Shown: positions 9,666 to 19,347 of the stretch, in pieces
How the letters are laid out: every line of letters begins with the position of its first letter
Numbering within the stretch: the stretch's first letter is position 1
Source: Symsagittifera roscoffensis
Taxonomy: Eukaryota > Xenacoelomorpha > Acoela > Convolutidae
Direction: 5' to 3'
Assembly: GCF_963678635.1 (NCBI RefSeq)
Contig: NC_087064.1
Coordinates: 49,025,346 to 49,089,345 of the forward strand
DNA length: 64,000 nucleotides
Translations under genes and position numbers: made by a program
Notes under the pieces: model-generated
Databases searched by the model: none
The model's input: the letters and a program-made list of their open reading frames with translations, nothing else
Told to the model about the DNA's origin: nothing

Positions 9666-10454
9666 ATGAAAGCAATAGGTTTTAGCCTCGAGGACGAAGA
9701 TGCGTCAGAATTGGACCATGAGGATTTCATGAGAGGAGTAATTGCGAAATTCGGCCCGAGGTGTTTCTTTTGCAACTTGGAAGGTCATTTTAAATCAGAT
9801 TGTCCGCAATTCTGGGATGCAGTGGCAGACATCAAGCATCCAAGACATGAAGAAGCTTTGTCAGGAGTGAAAGCCAGCAAGGCTCGACTTTTGAGTGAAG
9901 CAGAGGCACGCAGAAAGGATAAACCTCAAGAGCTGGCGGCAAAGAAAATGCAAGCGGTAACAGAGGAGACACGTGAACCGGATCCAGCTACTGCGGCTGA
10001 TGACTTCAAGATCGATTATAAGGCAGCCGCGAGGGATGCTCTAAATAGAGTGCAGCAGGAACTGGTGACGAAAGAGATCGAGCAAAAAGTGAAACTTGAA
10101 CTGGAAAATGAGAAACTTCAGGAACAACTGAATACCTTCGAAGCAACGGAGTTCGAAGAAACGAAAGCACCAAGCAGTTTGAGCATGAAACTTAATGTGA
10201 TCTCCGGTCAGAGGTTCGGCATGGTGCCGCAAGGAAGCAAGATACAGTCGATAATCTCAGTGGCTGGACACCAGGTAATAAGAAATCTGAGTGAACCATC
10301 CGAGTTCACTTTGATGCATTTGGACACATATGCAGATTATCTGAGGCAGGTGGAACCACGCACCGAGTCGAGAGCTGTGCGAGCACTACTAACGACGGGT
10401 GGCCCTCGCATGAAGAAACTTCATGGACGCTACCTAGAGGTCTATGGGCCGTAG
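9666..10454 (+). CDS. second CCHC knuckle and gag-pol linker, copy 1
   Basis: 262 residues in the same frame as the capsid part. A second knuckle C33-x2-C36-x4-H41-x4-C46 (CFFCNLEGHFKSDC) is followed by a long charged helix (about residues 55-165, with KASKARLLSEAEARRKDK and a Glu/Lys-rich coil) and a mixed segment leading to protease. It ends at TAG (10452-10454), where copy 2 has TAT (Tyr), so again a nonsense change. A segment starting in the capsid part and running to about 10317 is the equivalent of the 1-kb unit amplified nine times in copy 2. Confidence 0.75.
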   Translation: MKAIGFSLEDEDASELDHEDFMRGVIAKFGPRCFFCNLEGHFKSDCPQFWDAVADIKHPRHEEALSGVKASKARLLSEAEARRKDKPQELAAKKMQAVTEETREPDPATAADDFKIDYKAAARDALNRVQQELVTKEIEQKVKLELENEKLQEQLNTFEATEFEETKAPSSLSMKLNVISGQRFGMVPQGSKIQSIISVAGHQVIRNLSEPSEFTLMHLDTYADYLRQVEPRTESRAVRALLTTGGPRMKKLHGRYLEVYGP

Positions 10455-10457
10455 CAA

Positions 10458-10886
10458 GTGATGCTGAACGTGGACGGAATCAGTGTCTACACCAGGACTT
10501 ATGTAACAACAGATCATGACCAAATGGGGCAAATCTATTTGGGTGAAGAGGAGCTCAATGTCCGCAGGATAGGCCATGACGCCATGATGGAACAAGACGC
10601 AGTACACATTGGGTATGAAGCAGATGTGACCGCACATCTGCTCGACACCAACGGAACAAAAATTGGAGTCACAGGGCTTCTGGACACAGGAGCGGTAGTG
10701 AGTGTGATGCCGATAAAATCTTGGGAAAGAATGGGCTTCACGCGGGAAGATCTAATTCCAACGAATCTCCGACTGGCCGCCGCCAATCGAGGAGCTATCT
10801 ACGTAGCCGGAAGAACACCAATAACGGTCCTCCACATGGGAGGACGGGATCTTTGGATGAGCTTCATGAACTACTCTCAGCACTGA
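10458..10886 (+). CDS. retropepsin-type aspartic protease, copy 1
   Basis: 142 residues in the gag-pol frame. The active-site motif is LLDTGAVVSVMP, with the catalytic Asp at residue 76 (GAC at 10683). The downstream Ala/Asn-rich flap region and IYVAGRTPITVLHMGGRDL follow. The C-terminal ILG motif, present in copy 2 as VILGHDF, is missing because the coding sequence breaks at about 10866 into unrelated sequence. The protease would process the gag-pol polyprotein; this copy keeps the catalytic Asp but lacks its C-terminal third. Confidence 0.75.
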   Translation: MMLNVDGISVYTRTYVTTDHDQMGQIYLGEEELNVRRIGHDAMMEQDAVHIGYEADVTAHLLDTNGTKIGVTGLLDTGAVVSVMPIKSWERMGFTREDLIPTNLRLAAANRGAIYVAGRTPITVLHMGGRDLWMSFMNYSQH

Positions 10887-11033
10887 GAGGGTTGATAGCC
10901 GCTAGCATAAATTTCAGCTCCACGACGGCCTTGAGATTTGCTGATCTGGAGGGATGAGTAGGATTTCATGTAAACCGTTTTTGTCGACCCGATGTTAGAA
11001 AAGACCACCGAAAAGTACTGGCTTGGTAGAGAG
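10867..11033 (+). other. patchwork scar replacing RT, RNase H and integrase
   Basis: Between protease and the pol tail lie about 165 bases of borrowed sequence. Bases 10897-10955 repeat, with few changes, part of the SGNH ORF (about 14987-15045, GGTTGATAGCCGCTAGC). Bases about 10979-11032 repeat the LTR U3 segment at 4190-4242 (GTCGACCCGATGTTAG to GGCTTGGTAG). Copy 2 has about 3.5 kb of RT, RNase H and integrase here. A chain of short templated pieces suggests template switching during reverse transcription or repair. Confidence 0.8.
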
Positions 11034-11459
11034 AACATCAAGCCACACAATCCATCGACGGAAGACTGGTGTATACCTGCAGACTTGGAAGAAGGGGATT
11101 ATGTAATGATGAATCCTGCTTGTGAGGTCAATGAAAAGGGCACCAGGGAGAAGAACGATGGAAACGAAGTAGTAAAGGAAGGTACGGATACACCGCTGGA
11201 CCTGGATCCAAACGAGGAGATCGAAGCGGAAGATGAAACATTACCCTACGCAGAGGAAGATTGGCAGGATCCCGAACAGATAGAGGTCCCCAAGAACTTA
11301 GAACCGGATCTTGCGTTCACGATACAGACTCGTCAGAAGGACGGGACGAGACCAAGAAAGAAATACAATCCTTACGGTAACGACTTTGTAGCGGATAGGA
11401 TAGATCTGAAGAAGATAGTGGAGGAAATAGTGGGTCTAGAGGAAATAACTGTGTCATAA
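10992..11459 (+). pseudogene. pol C-terminal tail, copy 1
   Basis: The first 14 or so residues are read from the LTR-derived scar. From NIKPHNPSTEDW onward it matches the tail after integrase in copy 2. It is acidic (NEEIEAEDETLPYAEEDW) with PACEVNEKGTREKNDG, then a basic KDGTRPRKKYNPYG and an LKKIVEEIVGLEE helix. No domain is recognised; acidic tails after integrase are common in large gypsy elements. It ends at TAA 11457-11459, where copy 2 has CAA and reads on into the macro-like ORF. In the intact element this tail and the macro-like region were therefore one frame. Confidence 0.65.
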
Positions 11460-11561
11460 GACATTGACATAGTCGATGATCACGACGATGAGTGGGTTGA
11501 CGACTGGTCGAAACCCGAGGTAGAATTCGACGACGAGAAACAGCAGTCATATGAACAAGAC

Positions 11562-12404
11562 TTGACGAACCTGCGTGTCTTAGAGTGGCTGAATGAAACG
11601 ACCTCGGATCCTGAGGAGACCAGTGTCACGATTCAAGACGTAGATCGTGAAAGCATGAAATACATCAAGACCGAACGAGATGATCCTTCCTGGGCTGCCC
11701 AGGAAGGACGACTACTCATTCCAGCTTCTAACCTCGATTTGATACCCGGTATGCGATCGACGGGGACGTCGATGGATATTTTTGTCCGGGGAGTGGGGGT
11801 AGGACTTACCCACACTGAAAACTTGATAATAAAAAAAATAAGAATAGCAAGAGAAACAGGAGACTTAGAAGCAGAAACAGGCGAAGAACCTAAGAAACCT
11901 GACATAGGCAGGGTAGTTGAGTCATATTTTAACTTACCAAATGAATATTCAAGTAACATAATACTAACAGACGGTGATTTAATACTCACAAATAGAACAT
12001 GTGCGATAGCAATCACAGCAGACATGAGTTTTAGGACAGCGCTAGCGGCAGATTTTAAGAGAGAATACAAAAACGTGGAATTCCTTTGGAAGCAAAGACC
12101 AGGGATAGGGGGCGTAGCAGCCTTACCTCCGGCGGCGTCCTAGATACCGGGAAAATACCTATGCTTCTTGGTAACGAGGGCGACGGAGAAGCAGCACGTG
12201 GACCCAGAGAACCTAGTCTTGTCCTTGACGAGGCTGAGGGACTTCCTTGTGGAAATGAACGTGAAGGAGCTCTCGCTTCCAGTGTACGATCCAAACAGAG
12301 GAAGACTGCATCCTCGGGAATTGTACGCGCTTGTACACGTGATATTCTCTGATACGAATATACAAGTATATCTACATAAGAAATATTATTTAAGTATAGG
12401 CTGA
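11562..12404 (+). pseudogene. macro-domain-like protein, copy 1
   Basis: One frame broken by a single TAG at 12141. Residues 1-130 are an acidic and helical linker. From about residue 132 (NIILTDGDLILTNRTCAIAI) to the end at 12404 the order matches ALC1/TARG1-type macro domains: first strand with GDL, a strand ending in a conserved Asp (ITAD), a helix in place of the GIA loop (FRTALAADFKREY), the strand YLCFLVT, a helix with LVLSLTRLRDF, LSLPVYDPN, and a final strand IQVYLHKK. Family knowledge: macro domains bind ADP-ribose and some remove it from proteins. The Gly-rich loops and the Asp-containing GCGLD motif of TARG1 are replaced (TALAA, DPNRGRLHP), so catalysis is doubtful. The fold call is my alignment by eye, not a search. 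Confidence 0.5.
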
Positions 12405-12760
12405 GTGACGTGCGAGAGGGTGTTAGGCTAAAGACTAAGTTGTATGTAATTAAGATCCCGGATAAGTAGGGGTTAGTGACCATGAACAACTAAATGACGA
12501 TCTTAGGAATAGATCCAAAGTTTGGACTGTCCAATCTTAGGTCGAATTCCAAAATTTTAGAGAGCAATTGATTTTAATAAATTTTAGGATAAATATCTTT
12601 TTATCTGAACTGTTTTTAAGCAAATTTTAACGATATATGTTAAGGTGAAACTGACAAGTGTGATATTTGTCACTTCTTTTCTAGATCCTGATTGATCAGT
12701 TAATTACTCACTTGAGTCAAAATCTTGGAATCAAAACCGAATCAAACTTGAAAGAATAGA
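12405..12760 (+). other. non-coding spacer between macro-like and SGNH genes
   Basis: 356 AT-rich bases without a credible ORF. The end (TCTAGATCCTGATTGATC, 12681-12698) is conserved at 44074-44091 in copy 2. A conserved AT-rich spacer before a new ATG suggests an internal promoter, a splice signal or an internal ribosome entry region for the downstream genes. No clear TATA box or splice site is seen. Confidence 0.4.
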
Positions 12761-13597
12761 ATGGATAACTTCAACTTGGATGAATTGATGGACCTGGCAG
12801 AGGCATATGTAGGACCGATGATAGATGCGATCTATCGTCGGCTGATCGATCGAGACTTCGCTCTGGAGGACCCAGAGGTAGTCATGTTGCTGACCGCCCT
12901 GATCAACATCTTGGGGGCACGACAACCGTGGGGACCGCCCCCCGTCCTGTTGATGGCAGCATATGGGGAAAGATGAGTACTAGACCGCCCGAACATGAGA
13001 GTGATGAGGTGGAGAAACGGGGCTCTCTCAGGGAGTGACTTGGCGAATGAGCCTGGATTGGGAATTTCTAGGACTTACCAACCAGGTGAGATGCCTATGC
13101 CCTCCAAGCCCAAACCTGGGCTGACGAGAATGCATCGGGAGATGAACAGCGAGGCGACCTCGTCTGGTTCACCACTGATAGCAGCTGTGCCACCAAAAGG
13201 GGCGAAATTAGGACAGAAAATTCAGACGAACCAAACCATGCAAGATCTGGATGAGATGAACGATGAACTGAAAAGTACGAAGAAGAACCTGGACGAGATG
13301 ACCAGAAGCATGCTCCAGATGGAGGAAGATCGGGACATGTGGAGAAAGTTGTTTGAAGATTGCAACAAAAAGCAAGGTGAAGAGATTGAGCGCTTGAGGC
13401 AGGACTTCAAAGACCAATCGGAGCAGATGGCGTTGACAACGGCCGTGGAGAAAGTGATACCTACAAGGGATATTCCTCGTAGGCAGTCCCCGATGGAGCT
13501 CTTGACGCCTCGAGAAATGAGTCAAACAACGGAGACACGGCTCCCAGCAGAGACAAATCGAGTAACAATCCCGGATCCTAGTGACACCTATGGGTGA
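12761..13597 (+). pseudogene. N-terminal helical and coiled-coil part of the SGNH protein
   Basis: Starts at ATG 12761 (MDNFNLDELMDLAEAYVG), conserved in copy 2 at 44151. A first helical module ends at TGA 12974-12976 where copy 2 has GGA, then the same frame continues to 13597. Residues encoded at 13245-13440 form a coiled coil (DEMNDELKSTKKNLDEM, LRQDFKDQSEQMAL). Near 13585 one extra base compared with copy 2 shifts the frame into the SGNH region, so these were one protein. No enzyme motif is seen here; an oligomerising N-terminus is likely. Confidence 0.6.
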
Positions 13598-15254
13598 CCC
13601 CGTCGTGGAACAGACAGTGGGGAAGCTGATAGAGACAGCTGGACGACTGGTCGCTAACAAAAATGCGCCAGGTTCCGGGGTGACTGCACCCTATGGAACG
13701 ATTGACGACACGGGCAGAGTGCGACTCTCCCAGACCGTGATCAGACAGGGGATAAGTGACGTGACACCACTCATGGGGAGCTCGAGGACCCCAGAGAGAA
13801 GAATACGGAAGATGCCAGCGAAGAAAGTGTCTCGCATAATAGACGTGCAGAAGAATAATCAATTGAAATATAATTTCACGGGAGTTCCGGAGACAGATCC
13901 GAGAACTTGCTTCAATCGAGCGACTTGGAGCCCGGCAGTAAACCTGCAGCAACCACCACTCGGGACATCTCATCTGATACTGGGAGACAGCTTTGTCAGA
14001 GTGCTGTCGAATTTGAGGACCTCGTGGGTCACCACGGTGATGGCCTTTGGAGGCGCGACGATAGCCCAGTTATATCGAATGGTGGAACTGATGAATCCAG
14101 GGAGGATCCCCAATGTGATGATCTTAGTTGGGACGAATGACATCTCCAGGGGTTCAGATGAGCAGGAAGCACTATGGGAGTCAATGATGGTGTGTTTGTT
14201 TACTACCCTCTGGCAGAAATTCAATTGCGCGGTACTGACCGTTGGCACTGTGCCAATGAACGCGAGAAGCCTGACAGCATCAGGAAGAAGGCACAACGAG
14301 GGAGTCGTCAGGTGGAATAACATCTTGAGAAACCTCGCAAGTCGAAACGCCGGAAGAATGATCCTCATGGACGTTGAACATGAGTTGAGAGCCATGGATC
14401 AGGCCAGACTGACCACGGACGGCATTCACTTCGACAGTATCGAAGGACAAGCTTGGTTGAATCGAGTCTTTCAAGAGCGGTTGGACGAGCTGGAAGCAGA
14501 ACTCTTTGACACAAGAGTGCTGAAGGAAGAAGGAACAGTGAGTGAAGCGGTGATTACTACCTTTGTGCCTCCTAGCTTGGAAACACGCTTAGGTACGGTC
14601 CCGGCCGTCACGAACTACAGGCAACAAAGCTTCAGCGAACCAGGTCAAAGGACAGTCGTACAGGATCGATTGGGAGAAGCGCCGATGAGGAGGACCATCC
14701 ATCCTAGGAGAAGAATAGGACCTGTCAACCCAATCGAAGAGACAGCCAGCACGTCTAGAAGGGACACTAGATCGGAGACGACAAGTACCAGTCGAGAGGA
14801 GAGACGTCCGAGCAGAGGCTCGTTGATGTGGTCAAGACCCATACCGTCTCCCTGGCATATATACAAAGACGAGCTAATGAAGCTGGATCTGCAAAAAGTA
14901 AGCTTCATCGAAGATGCTTGGAGGATGCTGAATGGAGCGACGCTATCCGTCAGCAGATTGTACTCGATAACCGGCGTAGACTGGTTGATAGCCGCTAGCA
15001 TAAATTTCAGCTCCATGACGGCCTTGAGATTTGCCGATCTGGAGGGACTGCCCTCTAACAACACGATGGGACCAGTGAATGCGAGACCATTGCAAGATGT
15101 GAGGCTGAATCATGATGAGGGGAATCGTGAAGAGAGACCAGGAAGATTCCTGACGACGAGAGCGCCGATTGGACAACACGTGAAGATATTCAGGCAGCTG
15201 ACGACACCCCCTGGTCATGTGAAGGAAAGAATATACCCAAAACTAGTGAAATAA
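13581..15254 (+). CDS. SGNH/GDSL hydrolase domain protein, copy 1
   Basis: 557 residues with the four SGNH blocks in order and spacing. Block I is HLILGDSFVR (Ser137), block II AFGGA (Gly157), block III LVGTND (Asn186) and block V TTDGIHF (Asp280, His283). Family knowledge: this fold gives esterases, lipases and acetylhydrolases, including viral hemagglutinin-esterases, and an esterase-like domain occurs in ORF1 of some CR1/L2-type LINEs. The C-terminal 250 residues are Arg/Ser-rich, then carry SRPIPSPWHIYKDEL and a helical region. There is no clear signal peptide or membrane segment. It ends at TAA 15252-15254, where copy 2 has CAA and continues, so the original protein was longer. The substrate is unknown. 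Confidence 0.7.
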   Translation: MTPMGDPVVEQTVGKLIETAGRLVANKNAPGSGVTAPYGTIDDTGRVRLSQTVIRQGISDVTPLMGSSRTPERRIRKMPAKKVSRIIDVQKNNQLKYNFTGVPETDPRTCFNRATWSPAVNLQQPPLGTSHLILGDSFVRVLSNLRTSWVTTVMAFGGATIAQLYRMVELMNPGRIPNVMILVGTNDISRGSDEQEALWESMMVCLFTTLWQKFNCAVLTVGTVPMNARSLTASGRRHNEGVVRWNNILRNLASRNAGRMILMDVEHELRAMDQARLTTDGIHFDSIEGQAWLNRVFQERLDELEAELFDTRVLKEEGTVSEAVITTFVPPSLETRLGTVPAVTNYRQQSFSEPGQRTVVQDRLGEAPMRRTIHPRRRIGPVNPIEETASTSRRDTRSETTSTSREERRPSRGSLMWSRPIPSPWHIYKDELMKLDLQKVSFIEDAWRMLNGATLSVSRLYSITGVDWLIAASINFSSMTALRFADLEGLPSNNTMGPVNARPLQDVRLNHDEGNREERPGRFLTTRAPIGQHVKIFRQLTTPPGHVKERIYPKLVK

Positions 15255-15281
15255 GATGGTGATGCCCAGAGATATGGCGGA

Positions 15282-17099
15282 TTGATAGCGATAAAGAAAG
15301 ATGAGACCATCTTCGCCGCCTATGACAAAGCAGAGATGAGGAAGGCCAAGATTATGGTAGTAGCGAATTCAGAGTTCGTGTACACCTCCAAGTCTTTGTT
15401 TTGGCCGGACGTCATAATGTTGGCAGCGGTCGACCTGGACCTACTGCAATCGATATCTATGGCTATAGGGGTACAAAGGCAGACGGACATGAACCCAATT
15501 ACAATTGTGTTTGCTGGCATCAATGACCATCTATACAGTAGAGGTTTTCTGAGCAGACTCAGAGATCCTACAACAGCAGAAAACGCTGTATGGCCAGCGA
15601 TAAAGGATATCCTTGAGTCGATGGGTGAAGTGGTGGATGCGACGAAGGAGGGGTCATTCACTAAAGTGACACTGAGAGTAGTATTCGCGTTGTCTCCGGG
15701 ATATGCACATCTCCCGGATTGACTGAAATTTGTGTATGCGATTGTGGCCTTACTTTCGGAAGGAAAATATGATGTGATCATATCAGCCCCGAATCGCATG
15801 ATAGAGATGGAGAACCTGAGGCCACTTAAGGCTGAACTGCCTGCAGTATGGTCAGATATCTCGAACGCGATGAGAGGACTCAAGGACCATGCGCTACACA
15901 TGTTAGTGTTGGACGAGGTGCTGGGGTTGGAACTGTCCAACTTCAGTCGACAGCTCAAACTGAAACCGGGAATAGACGACGACCATCGAGTGGTCGTAGC
16001 GATGTCCAACGACTTATGGTTCCGAGCAATGGAAGTGACAGGTGAAAGCACGAGAAGAAAAAACTCACTAGAGACGAGAGCTCATCTGGAGGCGATGGTT
16101 CTGAGAACCAAGCCGGAAGCCAACCAGTGGCTACACCTGAATCCCAGAGTAGCGGCATTGGGTGCAGATGCTTTTCAGCAAGGCCCCGTAATGATCACGA
16201 AGATACATGCCTACTTGTTGAAGGAGGTGAACCTGGCGGAAAATGCTGGAGAAAAGACTGCTGAGTTTGTGAACAGAATGTGTCAGATTACTCTGGAAAC
16301 CTTCTGGACCCAGGAAGTAAAGGGACAGGAGGGATTTGAAAGGACAGACAGCATGCTAGAAGGGTTGGAAGCCGGATGGACGGCGTCTTTCTTGGCAAAA
16401 GTTTACCCGAAAGTCTCGCACTATTTGATAAAGGAATTCCTCCAAGCAGTAGTGAGAGTATCGATAGTGGAATTAATAGCCTTGTTCGTGACATTCGGAG
16501 CGGAGAGTTTCGTGAAAGGACCAGCGATACTGCTTACGGATGGAATACAGAACCTGCGACTAGACGGACTTCTGACATTGATCGCAATAACCCACGGAAA
16601 CTTGGGAGGGCTAATGAAACTGGCACGTTGTCCAGAGCAGATGAAAGAGAGAGTGAGGAATCTGGATATGAAGAAATCCACGGACTCGTGGAACAAAATA
16701 AGAGACCTGAGACACACTCTTATCCAGTATCTCTTGCAGCAAAACCGCTTTGGAACCGGAGTAGACGAGACAATTGAAAGAGAGGAAGATGTTAGACGAC
16801 ATGTTGGAGGCATGCCGCTGTTAACCGATCTGAGCTTGGCTGTGAGAACCGATCCCTTGGCGCTGATCAGAGGAGTCACGGAGTTCTTGACAGTGATCTA
16901 TGGACCAGCAGTCACGTTTGCGTTCCCTGACGTTAAAGTGGAAATATATAGGAGGTCGGTGCTGCACCTGAACCTCATATCGGCAGTCGATGGTAGTACA
17001 CTGAACTGGTGCGAGCAGCACACATTGCGGGAGCTCATGAGTGAAGATTTGTTTTTTTGCGAAAATATCGGAGCCAGAGATGACAGTCATCAATTTTGA
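15282..17099 (+). pseudogene. C-terminal continuation with second SGNH-like segment
   Basis: Same frame as the SGNH ORF, broken by TGA at 15720-15722, about 600 residues. The first part contains IMVVANSEFVY, then ITIVFAGINDHLYSRG, which line up with SGNH block I (Ser kept, GDS changed to ANS) and block III (GIND). A VVFALSPGYAHLPD segment follows. I infer a second, degenerate SGNH-like domain. The rest (MEMENLRPLKAEL onward) is a mainly helical protein with ETFWTQEVKGQEG and LRHTLIQYLLQQNRFGTG that I do not recognise. A hairpin (CGATCAC, TTCC, GTGATCG at 17100-17117) lies just after the stop. The next ORF probably starts at ATG 17080, overlapping this end by 20 bases. Confidence 0.5.
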
Positions 17100-17655
17100 C
17101 GATCACTTCCGTGATCGCATGGGAGAAGTATAAAGAGGACATATCGAAGTGTTTCCAAAGCTTTGGAATCTGAGACCCTATGATAAAACGAATGGTGAAA
17201 TAACCAGAGTGCCTCGTCTCACTGCAGCATATCACAAAGTGAGAGAAGAGACGAAGGAATGGGGCGATTACAAGAAGCTGCCGGAGGCAATCCCTGAATT
17301 CCCTCTGATAAGAAGGATGTTGCTCGGAGCAGTCTCCGTAGTACAAACTCCTAGGTTGAGAGCATTTGAAACCAATGAAAGGAGAGTAGGGAATTTCGTG
17401 GGAACGATGGATCCATACTTTGTAGGGAGAAATGCCGCCGTGTTACAATACACACGATTTGCATATACGGATCAAGCAACGAGAAGGCGAATAAGCAACG
17501 CCGCGACTCCCAAGCCTGGAAGATTTGATGAGGAGTGGAAGGGATTAGGCTTAGCTCCGATGAGGAGGAGAGGCAGGACCGAACTGCCTGAAGCCTCATT
17601 AATCCTGACTAGTGTGAAACAGGAGATGAAAGTGGGAGGAATATTGCAGACGTGA
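17080..17655 (+). pseudogene. start of the long unknown ORF (part 1)
   Basis: ATG 17080 (MTVINFDDHFRDRMGEV) overlaps the preceding stop by 20 bases, the layout expected for coupled translation. A TAA at 17131 breaks it. The frame then runs from 17134 to TGA 17653-17655 and onward into the next part. The sequence is basic with LRPYDKTNGEITRVPRL and FPLIRRMLLGAVSVVQTPRL. No family is recognised. It belongs to a reading frame that continues, with breaks, to 21735. Confidence 0.45.
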
Positions 17656-17691
17656 ACCTTCCTAGCACCCATCGGCTGCGAGGAAATCAAA

Positions 17692-19347
17692 GTGGTCCAT
17701 GGAGAAGAAGAAGATAGATCGGCCGGTACATTACTCATACCGAGATTCCCGGAAGAAGCCGACAATGATGAACAAGGACCCTCGAGCTCGAACAAGGATA
17801 AGTCAGAAGGAGGTGACGGACAGGGAGGAAGCCGTCAAACCGAAGAACCCATGCAACAAGATCAAGCTGGTGGGGAAGACGACAGGGCATCGACAGGAGG
17901 AACATCCAGCCTGGATTTCAATATCTTCAGTGATCTTGAGAACAATGCAGATACGTTGGAAACGACTGAGCCAGCGGATGAAGGCGTCTCGACACTGGAG
18001 CCTCCGTCAGCCTTTATGGAAAGGAAACGGAATTTGCCGGAGAGCAGCTCTCCTGGAAATTCAAGAAATAAGAACCAAAGAATCCTCATGGAATCACCTA
18101 GAAGAAGAAGAATAGAGGCGTCAGCCAGAGTACCTTTCTTGGGAACGCTGCCCGAAGAAGAATGGGAAGTACATCACCGAGACCACGAGAGTAGGACGGG
18201 ATGCAAACTGGACAGAGTGGCGTTTATGGAAGAAGTCTGGACCGTGGTTCAAAGCTATGGGACCCAGTCCATTCTGAAAACGGGTCTCAACCAACCCTTG
18301 ATGAGGGAAGTCCTTGACAAGCTTGATGATTGTGAAGGGAGACTGAGTGAGTTGTTGATCGACTCGGCCACTGATGAAAGTGAAGCGAATTCTACCATCA
18401 AGATGACACCGCAGGACGATAAAGGAGAGGTGGTGTATCTGTCAAGAACCAGGAGAGGGACGATGCAATCAAAGTTGGTGATTGATAAAATCAATGCGAT
18501 GAAAATGAAGTTAGGCAGCAGAGTGATGCCGAGGAGAGTCGGAAAGACGAAGGTGGATTCAGAGATATCGATGAAAGCTGTTAACTCAGCGAAAAGGAAA
18601 CGAGTTGAGGAGGTCATGGATTTGGGGCAAGGTGATTATCAACTGCCTGGCACAGATAAAATGTTAACTGATATAGCGATGGTGCCACCCATTCTCATGG
18701 CGGGGATAAAGTCAACAGGTTATAAATCCAAAAGGAGTGACCGCACTCTGACTGGAGCAACCTTAGAAATGGAAATACTCAGCCAATGTGGAGAGAGCAC
18801 AATGAAAGACTTTAAGCCATCTCCCATGAATCACGGAAAGGGAAGTGTCGCAGGACAACTAATACCAGTGGAATATAACCGACTAACAGTGTCGGAGACT
18901 GTGTCGATAGATGAACCCACCGGTGGATACATGGAGATGTTAGAATACCGAAACTCGGCTAGAGGGTATATGATGGCCCTGGAAGATGAAAAAGCCATGG
19001 AGGGTTATCTGGAAACGATGTTGCAAGGCACCACCCTCAAGCAGAAGGCGTACGGGACTTTAGCGTCGTCTGGCATACAGGCAGAAACAATAGAGCAGTT
19101 GGTGAGCCTTCCATGGAAAGCAGTAGTATTAAGGTATTTCGAAGAAGAAATGAGAACTACGCCAAGATTACATGCTCTCGTGGCAGTACCTTACGTAAGG
19201 ACAGAGTTACAACTCAGGTTCGCCTGGTGCATGATGGGACTGACTCGCGAAGAGTATGATTCAGAAGAAAGGAAGAGGTCGAAAGAAGAGAAGGTTTTCC
19301 TTATGACGAACCTGAGGGATCTGATAGTCAGGAGGGAGCAGCAGTAG
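17692..19347 (+). CDS. long unknown ORF (part 2)
   Basis: 551 residues in the same frame as part 1. Residues 1-145 are low complexity, acidic and Ser/Gln-rich, ending in a basic patch PRRRRIEA that could be a nuclear localisation signal. The remainder is helical with KLDDCEGRLSELLIDS, RKRVEEVMDLGQGDYQLPG and a conserved-looking PWKAVVLRYFEEEMRTTPRL. No catalytic motif or transmembrane segment is apparent. It stops at TAG 19345-19347. The reading then continues in another frame (19350-19570) before returning, so two compensating indels flank that piece. Confidence 0.5.
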   Translation: MVHGEEEDRSAGTLLIPRFPEEADNDEQGPSSSNKDKSEGGDGQGGSRQTEEPMQQDQAGGEDDRASTGGTSSLDFNIFSDLENNADTLETTEPADEGVSTLEPPSAFMERKRNLPESSSPGNSRNKNQRILMESPRRRRIEASARVPFLGTLPEEEWEVHHRDHESRTGCKLDRVAFMEEVWTVVQSYGTQSILKTGLNQPLMREVLDKLDDCEGRLSELLIDSATDESEANSTIKMTPQDDKGEVVYLSRTRRGTMQSKLVIDKINAMKMKLGSRVMPRRVGKTKVDSEISMKAVNSAKRKRVEEVMDLGQGDYQLPGTDKMLTDIAMVPPILMAGIKSTGYKSKRSDRTLTGATLEMEILSQCGESTMKDFKPSPMNHGKGSVAGQLIPVEYNRLTVSETVSIDEPTGGYMEMLEYRNSARGYMMALEDEKAMEGYLETMLQGTTLKQKAYGTLASSGIQAETIEQLVSLPWKAVVLRYFEEEMRTTPRLHALVAVPYVRTELQLRFAWCMMGLTREEYDSEERKRSKEEKVFLMTNLRDLIVRREQQ

